DNA from: Lederbergia citrea
Lineage (GTDB): Bacteria; Bacillota; Bacilli; Bacillales; Bacillaceae_C
Direction: 5' to 3'
Assembly (NCBI RefSeq): GCF_018343525.1
Contig: NZ_JAGYPH010000003.1
Coordinates: forward strand, 187,486 to 251,485
DNA length: 64,000 nt
This document shows, in pieces, positions 46,655 to 56,436 of the stretch. The notes beneath the pieces are model-generated. The model was given only the letters and a program-made list of their open reading frames with translations. It did not search any database and was not told the DNA's origin. Every line of letters begins with the position of its first letter. The first letter of the stretch is position 1. Made by a program: the position numbers and the translations under genes.

Positions 46655-47051
46655 TAATGAAAAAATGGATATTTTTAATGTTTTTTCAATCGCAGGTATA
46701 TCAGCAGGTGCCCAAAGACGCTAGCTCGTTGGGTTGTAACCATCTAATCGCTAAATGCCCTGTTAAAATTGGTTTACCCTCGATCAGTTTGCAGTGAAAC
46801 GTTGTCAAGTGAACAATTCCAAAGTCATATTCATAAACGGTATCTTCGGTTTGTTCACGGATTTCTATTTTACAATGCATTTCTTCATTAATTTCGCGAT
46901 GCAGAGCTTCATGTGGTGACTCACCCTTTTCTATTCTGCCACCTGGGAATTCCCATTTAAGGGGTAGTGATTTAGTTGGTCCTCTTTGTGCACATAAGCT
47001 TTTACCGTTTTCAATGATTACTGCACCAACGACATGGATATTCTTATTCAT
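46655..47051 (-). pseudogene. Frameshifted Nudix hydrolase gene
   Basis: From ATG 47051 the frame matches the Nudix protein at 24960-25427 (VVGAVIIENGKSLCAQRGPT; box GGRIEKGESPHEALHREINE) but ends early as LASLGTC, stop at 46701. A shift near 46712-46720 restores WAPADIPAIEKT, exactly the homologous C-terminus. The Nudix box is intact, so a shortened protein might still fold, but the domain end is lost. Confidence 0.75.
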
Positions 47052-47293
47052 TGGATCCCCCTTCGTTATCCTGTTTTATCTGATATTACGGAATGTGTTC
47101 CGGATATTCAGGACTTGATACATAAAGTAGGATTGAATTATAAATTTAAAATGATTACAACCCATAATTGCTGGTACATCGGGATTATTGATGACAGATA
47201 TATCTTCTACTATTACTCTTTCTGGTTCATTTCAAATATGAATGATAATCTATTATCAGTGAATCTTTTATTGAGAATAAGGAGTGCAGCATC

Positions 47294-47848
47294 ATGATTA
47301 GAAAAGCAGAAAAGCAGGACAGTAAACAAGCTTCAGTGCTCATTTATGAAGCTATCCATGATATCGCACATGCATTGACAGGAGAAGATGAGAAGGAAAA
47401 AGTACTCGAACAGTTGGAGCGATTTTTTTCTCAAGAGCTGAATCGTCTAAGCTACCACAATTGCCTTGTAAAGATTGTTGATAATGTTCCCATTGGCATT
47501 ATTGTTGCTTATCACGGAAAAAATTCACTGGATCTCGATGAGCCAATCCGTGCACATGTAAGGAAGATTACGGGTAAAGAACCGGTGTTAGATCCGGAAG
47601 CGGGTGCAACGGATTTCTATGTTGATACGCTAAGTGTGAACCCAAAATTTGGTGGGCAAGGGTTCGGAACAGAACTTTTACAATCAGCAATAGATTATGC
47701 GAATGCTCAAGGTTACCCCACTGTTTCTTTGAATGTCGAAGAGACCAATATTAAAGCACGTAAACTTTATGAACGGCTTGGTTTTTCCTATAAGAAAACA
47801 ATTACGATTAACGATCATGTATATCATTATTTAGTGAAACAGATATAG
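47294..47848 (+). CDS. GNAT-family N-acetyltransferase
   Basis: 184 residues. The acetyl-CoA binding motif is VNPKFGGQGFGTELLQSAIDYA (pattern Q/RxxGxG/A), followed by VSLNVEETNIKARKLYERLGF, which is typical of GNAT enzymes. The ATG has AAGGAGTG seven bases upstream. It is a single gene; the substrate is unknown. Confidence 0.9.
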   Translation: MIRKAEKQDSKQASVLIYEAIHDIAHALTGEDEKEKVLEQLERFFSQELNRLSYHNCLVKIVDNVPIGIIVAYHGKNSLDLDEPIRAHVRKITGKEPVLDPEAGATDFYVDTLSVNPKFGGQGFGTELLQSAIDYANAQGYPTVSLNVEETNIKARKLYERLGFSYKKTITINDHVYHYLVKQI

Positions 47849-48021
47849 TTGTTGTGGGACTTTTCTATACTAATCTGAAATTTATACACACCCACCACTT
47901 TTGTCATAGCACTCCTCCTGTACAACTTTATTCTAAGTGGTACGACAATTCGCAAAACAATAATCGCCCATTTTTTATGAAGTGGCTTTCTTTACGTACA
48001 TAGTATTAAATATCCGACCAT

Positions 48022-48057
48022 CAAAAAGAAGCATCTAGTTTTATCCAGATGCTTCTT
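48022..48057 (-). terminator. Terminator of the nucleoside operon
   Basis: AGAAGCATCT (48027-48036) and AGATGCTTCT (48047-48056) form a perfect stem with a T-run on the minus side. It may also stop plus-strand transcription from 47848. Confidence 0.85.
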
Positions 48058-48124
48058 CTATTAATATATTTATTCACCACTCGTTAACTATCTCGTCAAG
48101 TGCAAAATTACAAAACTCCTTTTC

Positions 48125-49339
48125 TTAAATCAACATCCCAGCAATCGCCGCACTCAACAGATTAGCCAGGGTTGCCGCTATTACCGCTCTCAAACCCATC
48201 TCCGCAATATCTTGTCTTCTTGACGGCGCCATGCCTCCTAATCCACCGATCATCAAGGCAATCGCAGCCAGATTCGCAAAACCGCAAAGTGCGAAACTAA
48301 TCATCGCAACGCTTTTAGGGGACAGATTAGCAATCTCGGGGGCAAAAGCAGTGTAGGCAACAAATTCGTTTAACACAAACTTCTGTCCAATGAAAGAAGC
48401 GGCTTGTAACGCTTCATCCCATGGAACTCCAATGAGGAAGGCAAGCGGAAAGAAAATGTATCCTAAGATTTGTTCTAGTGTTAACGTTCCAAATCCAAAG
48501 ATTCCACCAATCGAACCGATAATTGTATTGACCAAAAAGATGAGGGAAATGAAAGCAAGCAATAATGCACCTACACTTACTGCTATTTTTAATCCATCCG
48601 CAGCCCCGCGTGCTGCTGCATCAACTACATTTCTTGATTCCTCATCTTTGATCATTTGGATACGTTCACCAGTGTTTAGTTGTTCTGTTTGGGGAATTAT
48701 TATCTTTGCAAATAACAATCCCGCAGGAGCCCCCATAAAAGCTGCAGCTAACAAATACTCTAGAGGAACCCCAAGCATCGCGTATCCACCGAGAACAGAG
48801 CCAGATACACACGCCATTCCCCCTACCATTACTGCAAACAATTCTGATTTGGTCATCTTCTCAATATAAGGTTTAATGACCAATGGGGCTTCCGTTGGAC
48901 CGAGAAAGATATTTGCAGCAGCTGACATCGATTCTGGTTCACTCGTTTTCAGCATTTTGGCCAAAAATCCACCGATGATCTTGGTTGCGAACTGCATAAT
49001 TCCCAGATAATAGAGAACCGATATTAATGATGCAAAGAAAATGATAATGGGCAACACTTGTAATGCAAAGGTAAAACCTGCATTTTCCGCGTTTAGTATT
49101 CCTCCAAATAGGAACTGAATTCCAGCATTGGACGAGTCGATTACTTTTTGGACAATGGATGAAAAAAACTGGAGAATCTTTCTTCCAAATTCCCATTTCA
49201 ACACCGCAATAGCAAAAATAAGCTGGATGGCTAGAGCGCCAAAAACTGTTCTTGGATTGATGGCAGTGCGCTTTTTCGAAAGGGCAAAAGCTAATGCTAA
49301 AATTCCGATTATTCCCCCGATACCCCAAATGTATTGCAT
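48125..49339 (-). CDS. nupC: Concentrative nucleoside transporter (NupC/CNT family), copy 1
   Basis: 404 residues. CNT motifs are present: NIFLGPTEAPLVIKPYI, GGMACVSGSVLGGYA, AFMGAPAGLLFAKI and ISFALCGFANL, with re-entrant and membrane helices throughout. It imports nucleosides with H+ or Na+. It is the last gene of the deoC-gntR-rbsK-hydrolase series. It is very similar to the transporter at 54173-55387, a result of segmental duplication. Confidence 0.93.
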   Translation of the reverse strand: MQYIWGIGGIIGILALAFALSKKRTAINPRTVFGALAIQLIFAIAVLKWEFGRKILQFFSSIVQKVIDSSNAGIQFLFGGILNAENAGFTFALQVLPIIIFFASLISVLYYLGIMQFATKIIGGFLAKMLKTSEPESMSAAANIFLGPTEAPLVIKPYIEKMTKSELFAVMVGGMACVSGSVLGGYAMLGVPLEYLLAAAFMGAPAGLLFAKIIIPQTEQLNTGERIQMIKDEESRNVVDAAARGAADGLKIAVSVGALLLAFISLIFLVNTIIGSIGGIFGFGTLTLEQILGYIFFPLAFLIGVPWDEALQAASFIGQKFVLNEFVAYTAFAPEIANLSPKSVAMISFALCGFANLAAIALMIGGLGGMAPSRRQDIAEMGLRAVIAATLANLLSAAIAGMLI

Positions 49340-49494
49340 ATTTCCTCCCCCATCATCGTCAATTTATATAATATACAGACGAGATAGCATAAAGAAGCAG
49401 GCACTCGCTCCTTATGCTCAATAAATTTAAACAATATCTGTTTTAATATACTTCTTGATTCATAGCGTCGATACAGACAACGGTCACAAGTTTT

Positions 49495-50451
49495 CTATTG
49501 TATCGCACGCAATACATCAAGAAGCATTTCTTTAAATGAATGACGGTCTATAGCTTCACAAACACGAACATTTTTTGCACGTTCAAGACGGTTATTAATA
49601 TCGACAAGACTGTACCCTCTTGTGAGTTCGCCGACTGTTTCAATATCTACGTGATAAAGATTAGACTTTGTCATTATATCTTCATTTGCTGCAACAGCAG
49701 CTAACAGTGTATCTGGATGTGTTGTACCATTTAATTGGTGGACGCTTTTATTAAACTTCATAACAACTTTATTAACATCAGTGAAAAACTTTGACCCTTT
49801 TGTTGCTAATGCCGCAATGTCTTTGTGGTCATTGTCATCCATAATTGAATATTGTGTACACATTTCCCAGCCAACCATCGTGATTGGAATACCCGAATGA
49901 AGGACAATTTTTGCAGCTTCGGGATCAACCCAGAAATTATATTCAGCACTTGGGGTAATATTTCCTAAAGCATTATTTGTTCCACCCATAATATAGAGAT
50001 GAGGAATCTTCGGAACAATTGTTGGGTCTTTTTTAATGGCCATTGCAATATTCGTCAATGGTGCAATCGCTAATAAATGAATATCTCCGGGATATTTATG
50101 AACTGTTTCTATGAGAAAATCAACTGCATGTCCGTCAGCTGGACGCTGGACTGCTTTCTCAAAAAATGAATCACCCATTCCATCTCTTCCGTGAACATCT
50201 TCAACCGTTCGGTGCTCCTTTTCACCAAGCCCCATTAACGGACGCTCACACCCTTTATATACCGGTACTTGTCCACCCTTACCAGCTACTTGAATCGTAT
50301 AAAGGGCATTTTCTACTTGCTGATCAAATTGGACATTTCCACCAGTCATCATAATTCCTTCTACATTAAAATAATGAAGCGCTGTTAAAATGGCAATCGT
50401 ATCATCACCAGCTGTATCCGTATCAATAATGACCCGTTTTTTATCTATCAT
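49495..50451 (-). CDS. Nucleoside hydrolase (IUNH family)
   Basis: 318 residues. The calcium-binding motif is DTDTAGDDTIAIL, a variant of DTDPGxDD. LLAIAPLTNIA, YIMGGTNNALGNITPSAEYN and FWVDPEAAKIVL are typical of inosine-uridine-preferring hydrolases. It cleaves nucleosides to base and ribose in the cytoplasm. It overlaps the preceding hydrolase gene by four bases. Confidence 0.92.
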   Translation of the reverse strand: MIDKKRVIIDTDTAGDDTIAILTALHYFNVEGIMMTGGNVQFDQQVENALYTIQVAGKGGQVPVYKGCERPLMGLGEKEHRTVEDVHGRDGMGDSFFEKAVQRPADGHAVDFLIETVHKYPGDIHLLAIAPLTNIAMAIKKDPTIVPKIPHLYIMGGTNNALGNITPSAEYNFWVDPEAAKIVLHSGIPITMVGWEMCTQYSIMDDNDHKDIAALATKGSKFFTDVNKVVMKFNKSVHQLNGTTHPDTLLAAVAANEDIMTKSNLYHVDIETVGELTRGYSLVDINNRLERAKNVRVCEAIDRHSFKEMLLDVLRAIQ

Positions 50452-51404
50452 TTAAAATCCTCCTTCGTTACTTGCTTAGCTAATTCCGTCATATAATCGA
50501 AGAAAGCATCGCGATTCACGTCATAAACTACATTCACAGGGCGGCCATCAGGTGTTTCAACTGTACGTCCCTGACTTGGTCCATCTGTGTGCACCACGCT
50601 ATTTATCGTCTGTACTTTAACAAGATCGCTCTTGCCAATAAACGCAGTCGTTAACACATCCCATAAATAATAGGTAGAATTAGTTGAAAAATGAACAAGA
50701 GGTGGCACCATAGCATAACATTGGCCGAGAAAGTCAACTCCAATATGTTTGCGCTCTTTTGCCCATCGTTCGCGTACATCTAAAGTTAACGGTACTTGAT
50801 TTGTGCTTTCAAGTGCGACTAGATCAATTTCTATGTTAGTTTCCCACACTCGGGCAGCTGCTTCAGGGTCCCAAAACACATTCCATTCTGCTGTTCCATC
50901 ATGTTCAGGTTCGTGAACATTCCCAGCCTCTCGGAAAGTGCCGCCCATCCAAACAAGTCTTTCGATTTTCTCTTCAATATCTGGAGCTTCATCTAATGCA
51001 CGGGCAAGATCAGTAAGAGGACCCGTGAATAGTAAAGTTGTTTTTTCAGTAGTATTACGAATAGCATCGATCATATGAAGATGTGCCGGTTTTTCTGCTA
51101 CTGGTGTAATAATTTTTCCAGATTCGTTTAAAATCGGTAGTGCATCTACATAAAAAGCGTGCATTCGCCAATCTTTTGGAAATGGGTTTTTTCCACGTGA
51201 ATTGGACTCTGCTACGTCAAGACCACCGTTTCCAAAACGGTCAATGATTTTTCGGCTTGCAAAAACGGCTGGCTCTAAATAACAATCAGCCGGAATGACC
51301 GATACACCTGTCAATTCGACATTATCCATTTTCAGTAATAAAAATAATGAAACAAGATCATCGACTCCGCCGTCATGATTAAAATAAATATGCTTCTTTG
51401 CCAT
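50448..51404 (-). CDS. Nucleoside hydrolase-like protein, copy 1
   Basis: 318 residues from ATG 51404 (MAKKHIYFNHDGG); in-frame ATGs at 51425 and 51416 are alternatives. The metal motif is NHDGGVDDLVSL, and LLFTGPLTDLARAL, LVWMGGTFREAGN and AEWNVFWDPEAA show the IUNH fold. It is almost identical to the protein at 55477-56436. Two different hydrolases in one operon suggest different nucleoside preferences. Confidence 0.9.
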   Translation of the reverse strand: MAKKHIYFNHDGGVDDLVSLFLLLKMDNVELTGVSVIPADCYLEPAVFASRKIIDRFGNGGLDVAESNSRGKNPFPKDWRMHAFYVDALPILNESGKIITPVAEKPAHLHMIDAIRNTTEKTTLLFTGPLTDLARALDEAPDIEEKIERLVWMGGTFREAGNVHEPEHDGTAEWNVFWDPEAAARVWETNIEIDLVALESTNQVPLTLDVRERWAKERKHIGVDFLGQCYAMVPPLVHFSTNSTYYLWDVLTTAFIGKSDLVKVQTINSVVHTDGPSQGRTVETPDGRPVNVVYDVNRDAFFDYMTELAKQVTKEDFK

Positions 51405-51424
51405 CTCTTTTTTCATCCTCTTCA

Positions 51425-52372
51425 TTATATTGCGACAAATTGTTTTTCAAATTCTTCAAGTTGCTCCCTTGTAGGAAGGGCCGGAATAACATCTCGTTTA
51501 GTTACACAATAAGACCCAACAATACTCGCTTTACCCACGGCATCTTCTAATGTTAGTCCTTCTGCAAGATAAACAGCTAGCGCTCCCGTAAAGGAATCTC
51601 CCGCACCAGTTGTATCAACCGCTTCCACTTTAAAGGCGGGTACTTGAGCAACACCTTGTTGCGTTACAATTAAAGCACCGTTTTCCCCACGAGTTACAAT
51701 TACTGCTTTTGGTCCCTTGCTTAATAACCTAGAAGCAAGTTCCTCACATTTTTGTACGGATAATTCTTCATTTGGATTTTCCCCATTTAAAATAAGTAAC
51801 TCCGATTCATTCGGATTAATCATTGATGTGTATTGTAACAACTCCAACGCTTCAGCATTAGCTGGCGCAGGATTTAAAATCACGGTTTTGCCTAATTGCT
51901 GAGCATAACGCAATGCTTCTCTTACTGTGTCAAGACGATTTTCCAACTGACAAACAATAATATCAGCTTCATCAATCTTCTCTAAAACGCTTTCATCATT
52001 TGGTAAGAGGTCGTGATTGGCCCCTGGATCCACTAGAATGCAATTCTCGCCTTCAGAGTTTAAAAAGATGAAGCCAACCCCGGTACTTTTATTTTTTGAA
52101 CGACGTACACCCGAAATATCTATGTTTTCACTTTCAAGCATACGAAGTCCTTCATCTCCGTAGCGGTCATTCCCAAGACAGCCAACAAATGCTACATCAC
52201 CGCCAAGTCTAGCTGCTGCAACTGCTTGGTTAGCTCCTTTTCCACCATTGCTTTCAGAGAAACTTTGTCCAATTAATGTTTCACCCCAGACAGGTACACG
52301 ATCGGTTTGGCATGTTAAACCGACATTATAGCTGCCGATTACTAGAATTTTTTTTGTTTCAGAGTTCATCAT
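51425..52372 (-). CDS. rbsK: Ribokinase (PfkB family)
   Basis: 315 residues. The PfkB signatures are SNGGKGANQAVAAARLGG near the N-terminus and VDTTGAGDSFTGALA near residue 255, with NPAPA and NPNESE in between as in RbsK. It phosphorylates ribose, or possibly deoxyribose, released by the neighbouring hydrolases. The ATG has AGAGGTGAAGGGG upstream. It directly precedes the hydrolase gene. Confidence 0.9.
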   Translation of the reverse strand: MMNSETKKILVIGSYNVGLTCQTDRVPVWGETLIGQSFSESNGGKGANQAVAAARLGGDVAFVGCLGNDRYGDEGLRMLESENIDISGVRRSKNKSTGVGFIFLNSEGENCILVDPGANHDLLPNDESVLEKIDEADIIVCQLENRLDTVREALRYAQQLGKTVILNPAPANAEALELLQYTSMINPNESELLILNGENPNEELSVQKCEELASRLLSKGPKAVIVTRGENGALIVTQQGVAQVPAFKVEAVDTTGAGDSFTGALAVYLAEGLTLEDAVGKASIVGSYCVTKRDVIPALPTREQLEEFEKQFVAI

Positions 52373-52397
52373 ACCCCTTCACCTCTTGTAAACAATC

Positions 52398-53147
52398 TTA
52401 ATCACGCTGTAAAAAAGAAGCCACTGAATATTTATCAGAACGTAACCATACATAGGAAATTTCAACTGGCTTTGATTCTTCTAAATACGTAATTTGATCT
52501 AAATATAGAACAGGTGTGCCTTTTGGTAACGATAAAATTAATGCTTGTTCCTCTTCTAATCCTCTTGCTTCAAACTGACGAAAACCAAACTTAATTTTTC
52601 GTCCGCTAATTTTTTCAATTGCTGCAAACAAATGCGTATTTTCAAAGTCAACTTGTTCAATTCCTTCACAAAGATTCACATTGATATAGTTTTCAAGAAC
52701 GATAACTGGGTCATTGTCAATATAACGGACACGTTTTAAATAAAGGACTGATTGTCCATCCTTTAATGAAAACTTTTGTCGAATCGATGCTTTTGGCTGT
52801 ATTAAACGTTTCTCAATCACTTTCGTTTCAAACTTAATGCCTTCTCTTTCCATTGATTCTGCGAAAGAAATCAATTCTTGCCCAAAAGGATGTGACATTT
52901 TGGGTTCAGCAACAAACGTCCCTTTGCCCTGAATTTGAATTAAGATCCCTTCTTTTATCAATGAAGAAATTGCTTTTCGAAGTGTGCCTCTACTGACTTC
53001 AAGCATCTTTGCCAACTCTTCTTCTGCAGGCAATTGGTGATTTTTCTCCCATTCTTTTGTTGATACCTTTTCACGAATCCCATCGGCAATTTGGCTATAT
53101 AGAGGTCTAGGATCATTTTTATTTATAATATTTATTAGTTCATTCAT
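52398..53147 (-). CDS. GntR-family regulator with UTRA domain (HutC type)
   Basis: 249 residues. The winged helix (PLYSQIADGIREKVSTKEWE, AKMLEVSRGTLRKAISSLIK, QIQGKGTFVAEP) covers residues 15-78, followed by a UTRA ligand domain. It probably controls the nucleoside genes and deoC in response to a sugar phosphate or nucleoside. HutC-type half-sites are visible upstream of deoC. The ATG follows AAGGTG. Confidence 0.9.
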   Translation of the reverse strand: MNELINIINKNDPRPLYSQIADGIREKVSTKEWEKNHQLPAEEELAKMLEVSRGTLRKAISSLIKEGILIQIQGKGTFVAEPKMSHPFGQELISFAESMEREGIKFETKVIEKRLIQPKASIRQKFSLKDGQSVLYLKRVRYIDNDPVIVLENYINVNLCEGIEQVDFENTHLFAAIEKISGRKIKFGFRQFEARGLEEEQALILSLPKGTPVLYLDQITYLEESKPVEISYVWLRSDKYSVASFLQRD

Positions 53148-53160
53148 CTTAAAAACACCT

Positions 53161-53240
53161 TCCCGAATTTATTTCCCACCCTATTATACCTTTGTTTAAA
53201 ATATAAAATAGATGGTACATCAACAAGTATAAATTCGGGA
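53161..53240. repeat. Distant inverted repeat flanking the regulator promoter
   Basis: TCCCGAATTTAT (53161-53172) and ATAAATTCGGGA (53229-53240) are perfect inverted arms about 56 bases apart. Between them lies the probable regulator promoter. It could be a small palindromic element or a leader RNA structure. Confidence 0.45.
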
Positions 53241-53249
53241 TATGGTTTA

Positions 53250-53942
53250 TTAGTAATCGCTTAAAGCATTACCAGCGCCTGTGACGATTTTCACTCCAGC
53301 ACTTGTACCAAGTAGAACTGCACCCGCATTTAAAATTGTTGAAGCACTTTCAAAATCACGAATACCACCAGATGCTTTGACTAATGCTTTGTCACCTGCA
53401 ATTTCCTTTAACAATTGAACATCTTCAACTGTTGCATGACCGCCTTTACCCCAGCCGCTTGAGTTTTTTAAATAAGTAACTCCCGCGCTCAACGCTAGTT
53501 CCGCAGCCTTCCTCTTTTCTTCCTGTGTGAGCATTCCAAATTCAAGCATAATTTTTGTAACTCTACCATTTGCTGCTTTTACGATTTGAGCAATTTCTTC
53601 TCTATATTCATCATACATACCACTTTTTAGGAATCCAATATTAGCCATAAAATCCACTTGTTCCGCGCCTAATTCAATAACCTCTCTCATTTCATTAACT
53701 TTAGTCGCCGTAGTAGATCCTCCCATTGGATAACCTAATGCCGTACAGATTTTCACCTCAGAACCTTGTAAGTGTTTTTTTGCTTCCTCAATCCAGCAAG
53801 GCTGAAGCATTACTCCGTCAAATTTATATTCCATACAATCTTCAGATAGTTTTTTAATATCTTCTTTAGTTACATCAGGATTTACATTCGTATGTTGGAT
53901 TTTACTTGCAATTTCTTCAACTGTATAAACTTTTGTAGTCAT
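53250..53942 (-). CDS. deoC: Deoxyribose-phosphate aldolase DeoC
   Basis: 230 residues from ATG 53942 after AAGGAGGAG; a longer reading to 54014 runs through the operator region and is rejected. The Schiff-base lysine is in DKALVKASGGIRD, with EFGMLTQEEK and YLKNSSGWGKGGHA also typical. It splits deoxyribose 5-phosphate into glyceraldehyde 3-phosphate and acetaldehyde. It heads the series deoC-gntR-rbsK-hydrolases-nupC. Confidence 0.94.
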   Translation of the reverse strand: MTTKVYTVEEIASKIQHTNVNPDVTKEDIKKLSEDCMEYKFDGVMLQPCWIEEAKKHLQGSEVKICTALGYPMGGSTTATKVNEMREVIELGAEQVDFMANIGFLKSGMYDEYREEIAQIVKAANGRVTKIMLEFGMLTQEEKRKAAELALSAGVTYLKNSSGWGKGGHATVEDVQLLKEIAGDKALVKASGGIRDFESASTILNAGAVLLGTSAGVKIVTGAGNALSDY

Positions 53943-53962
53943 TTTTACTCCTCCTTGTGTAT

Positions 53963-53994
53963 ACGTATATATACGTCTATATATGAGTATAGAC
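53963..53994. promoter_or_regulatory. Overlapping palindromic operators upstream of deoC
   Basis: ACGTATATATACGT (53963-53976) is a perfect 14-bp palindrome. GTCTATA-N6-TATAGAC (53975-53994) is a second perfect inverted repeat whose half-sites resemble HutC-type GntR sites. Both lie 20-50 bases before the deoC start. Confidence 0.6.
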
Positions 53995-54048
53995 TTATAT
54001 AAATAATCTGTCAATATTTTATCGAATAATAGTAGGTTAGGATTAACT

Positions 54049-54086
54049 AAAAATAGGGTGACACCCTGTTATTGGATGTCACCCTT
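54049..54086 (-). terminator. Terminator after the second nupC gene
   Basis: GGGTGACA (54056-54063) and TGTCACCC (54077-54084) form a stem with a T-run on the minus side. It separates the duplicated pair from deoC. Confidence 0.85.
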
Positions 54087-54172
54087 ATATGTTTTTCCTT
54101 CTATATAATACAAACTATTTTCGACGCTTCTTTTTTCAAACTAATTTTTTACTATACATAACATCTTTTATC

Positions 54173-55387
54173 TTAAATCAACATCCCTACAATGGCTGCA
54201 CTGAGCAGATTGGCCAGTGTTGCTCCGATTATTGCTCGTAACCCCATTTCAGCAATGTCTTGTCTTCTAGAAGGAGCCATTCCTCCTAATCCACCAATTA
54301 GCATAGCAAGTGCTGAAAGGTTGGCAAAACCACAAAGTGCAAAGCTAATCATCGCGACGCTTTTAGGAGATAGATTAGCGATTTCAGGAGCAAAAGAAGT
54401 GTAAGCAACAAATTCGTTTAGTACAAATTTCTGCCCAATAAAAGAGGCAGCCTTTAATGCTTCATCCCATGGAACTCCAATGAGGAAAGCAAGTGGGAAG
54501 AAAAGATAGCCTAAAATCTGTTCTAGCGTTAAAGATTCAAATCCAAAAATTCCACCAATAGCTCCGATTATCATATTAATTAAAAAGATGAGAGAAATGA
54601 ATGCAAGTAACAATGCACCAACACTTACCGCTATTTTTAATCCATCTATCGCCCCGCGCGATGCTGCATCAATGACATTTCTAGATTCCTCGTCTTTAAC
54701 CATTTGAATACGGTCAGCTGTGTTCAATTTTTCTGTTTGAGGAACGATGATTTTTGCAAATAACAATCCCGCCGGAGCACCCATGAAAGCTGCGGCTAAC
54801 AAATAATCTATTGGTACATCCAGCTTGGCATACCCTCCTAAAACGGCCCCCGATACGCAGGCCATTCCCCCTACCATGACGGCAAATAATTCTGATTTAG
54901 TCATTTTCTCAATATAGGGTTTTACAACTAATGGAGCCTCTGTCGGACCAAGAAAAATATTGGCAGCAGCTGACATCGATTCGGTCTCACTTGTCTTAAG
55001 GGCTTTTGCCAAAAGTCCACCGATAAACTTAGTTGCATACTGCATAATTCCTAGATAATAAAGAACCGAAATTAATGAAGCAAAGAAAATGATAATGGGT
55101 AACACTTGTAAGGCAAAGGTAAAACCTGCGTTTTCTGCATTTAGTACTCCTCCAAACAAGAACTGAATTCCAGCATCGGACGAGTCAATCACTTTTTGGA
55201 CAATCCCTGAAAGGTATTGCAAAATCTTTCTTCCGAGTTCCCATTTCAACACTGCAAAACCAAAAAGGAGTTGGATGCCTAAAGCACCTAAAATGGTTCT
55301 TGGATTGATGGATTTACGTGCTGTCGATAGGGCAAATGCAATTGCTAAAATACCGATGATGCCACAAATTCCCCAGATGTATTGCAT
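54173..55387 (-). CDS. nupC: Concentrative nucleoside transporter (NupC/CNT family), copy 2
   Basis: 404 residues, the same length as copy 1 with scattered substitutions (for example CICGIIGILAIAFALSTARK at the N-terminus versus GIGGIIGILALAFALSKKRT). All CNT motifs are kept, including GPTEAPLVVKPYIEKM and ISFALCGFANLSAL. It follows a nucleoside hydrolase gene and should be controlled by the guanine riboswitch upstream. Confidence 0.93.
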   Translation of the reverse strand: MQYIWGICGIIGILAIAFALSTARKSINPRTILGALGIQLLFGFAVLKWELGRKILQYLSGIVQKVIDSSDAGIQFLFGGVLNAENAGFTFALQVLPIIIFFASLISVLYYLGIMQYATKFIGGLLAKALKTSETESMSAAANIFLGPTEAPLVVKPYIEKMTKSELFAVMVGGMACVSGAVLGGYAKLDVPIDYLLAAAFMGAPAGLLFAKIIVPQTEKLNTADRIQMVKDEESRNVIDAASRGAIDGLKIAVSVGALLLAFISLIFLINMIIGAIGGIFGFESLTLEQILGYLFFPLAFLIGVPWDEALKAASFIGQKFVLNEFVAYTSFAPEIANLSPKSVAMISFALCGFANLSALAMLIGGLGGMAPSRRQDIAEMGLRAIIGATLANLLSAAIVGMLI

Positions 55388-55476
55388 AGTTTCTCCCCCA
55401 TCATTGTTAATAAAGTAAATAGAAATTAATATTGTTTAAACTATACTTATTGAACCTCATACATGGTTTTTCTCTA

Positions 55477-56436
55477 TCATTTGGAATTTTCTCCACTTAC
55501 TTGCCTTGCTAATTCCGTCATGTAATCGAAGAAAGCATCGCGATTCACGTCATAAACTACATTCACCGGGCGACCATCGGGTGTTTCAACTGTACGTCCC
55601 TGACTTGGTCCATCGGTGATGACAACACTATTGACCGTTTGGACTTTAACAAGATCACTATTGCCAATAAACGCAGTCGTTAACACATCCCATAAATAGT
55701 AGGTAGAATTTGTTGTAAAATGAACAAGCGGCGGTACCATCGCATAACATTGGCCGAGGAAATCAACCCCGATGTATTTACGCTCTTTTGCCCAACGTTG
55801 GCGCACATCCAAAGTTAACGGTACTTGATTTGTGCTTTCAAGCGCGACTAAGTCAATTTCTATGTTAGTTTCCCATACGCGAGCTGCAGCTTCAGGGTCC
55901 CAAAATACATTCCATTCCGCTGTTCCATCATGTTCAGGTTCATGAACATTGCCGTCTTCACGGAAAGTACCACCCATCCAAACAAGTCTTTCAATTTTCT
56001 CTTCAATATCTGGAGCTTCATCTAATGCACGGGCAAGGTCAGTAAGAGGACCCGTGAATAATAAAGTTGTTTTTTCAGTGGTATTACGAATCGCATCAAT
56101 CATATGGAGATGTGCCGGCTTTTCTGCTACAGGTGTAATAATTTCTCCAGATTCGTTTAAAATCGGTAGTGCATCCACAAGAAATGCATGCATTCTCCAG
56201 TCTTTTGGGAAAGGATTTTTTCCGCGTGAATTTGACTCAGCGACATCGAGACGGACACCGTCCCCAAAGCGATCAATAATTTTTCGGCTTGCAAAAACCG
56301 CTGGCTCTAAATAACAATCTGCCGGAATGACAGATACACCTGTTAATTCGACATTATCCATTTTTAGTAATAAAAATAATGAAACTAGATCATCGACTCC
56401 GCCGTCGTGATTAAAATAAATATGTTTTTTCGCCAT
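55477..56436 (-). CDS. Nucleoside hydrolase-like protein, copy 2
   Basis: 319 residues from ATG 56436, matching the start of copy 1 (MAKKHIYFNHDGGVDD); ATG 56457 is an alternative. The frame stays open upstream to an ATG at 56583, but that part has no ribosome site. Conserved metal and fold motifs are as in copy 1. It is the first gene after the purine riboswitch and pairs with nupC copy 2, so guanine-related purine nucleosides are the likely substrates. Confidence 0.9.
   Translation of the reverse strand: MAKKHIYFNHDGGVDDLVSLFLLLKMDNVELTGVSVIPADCYLEPAVFASRKIIDRFGDGVRLDVAESNSRGKNPFPKDWRMHAFLVDALPILNESGEIITPVAEKPAHLHMIDAIRNTTEKTTLLFTGPLTDLARALDEAPDIEEKIERLVWMGGTFREDGNVHEPEHDGTAEWNVFWDPEAAARVWETNIEIDLVALESTNQVPLTLDVRQRWAKERKYIGVDFLGQCYAMVPPLVHFTTNSTYYLWDVLTTAFIGNSDLVKVQTVNSVVITDGPSQGRTVETPDGRPVNVVYDVNRDAFFDYMTELARQVSGENSK

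Noticed and set aside
47034..47297. Plus-strand ORF of 87 codons
   Set aside because: It has no ribosome site, overlaps the Nudix start on the other strand, and runs into the GNAT start region.
48390..48869. Plus-strand ORF of 159 codons
   Set aside because: It is a shadow of the nucleoside transporter, and its composition reflects the opposite strand.
53943..54014. N-terminal extension of DeoC
   Set aside because: It would translate through the operator palindromes, and the ATG at 53942 has an AAGGAGGAG site.
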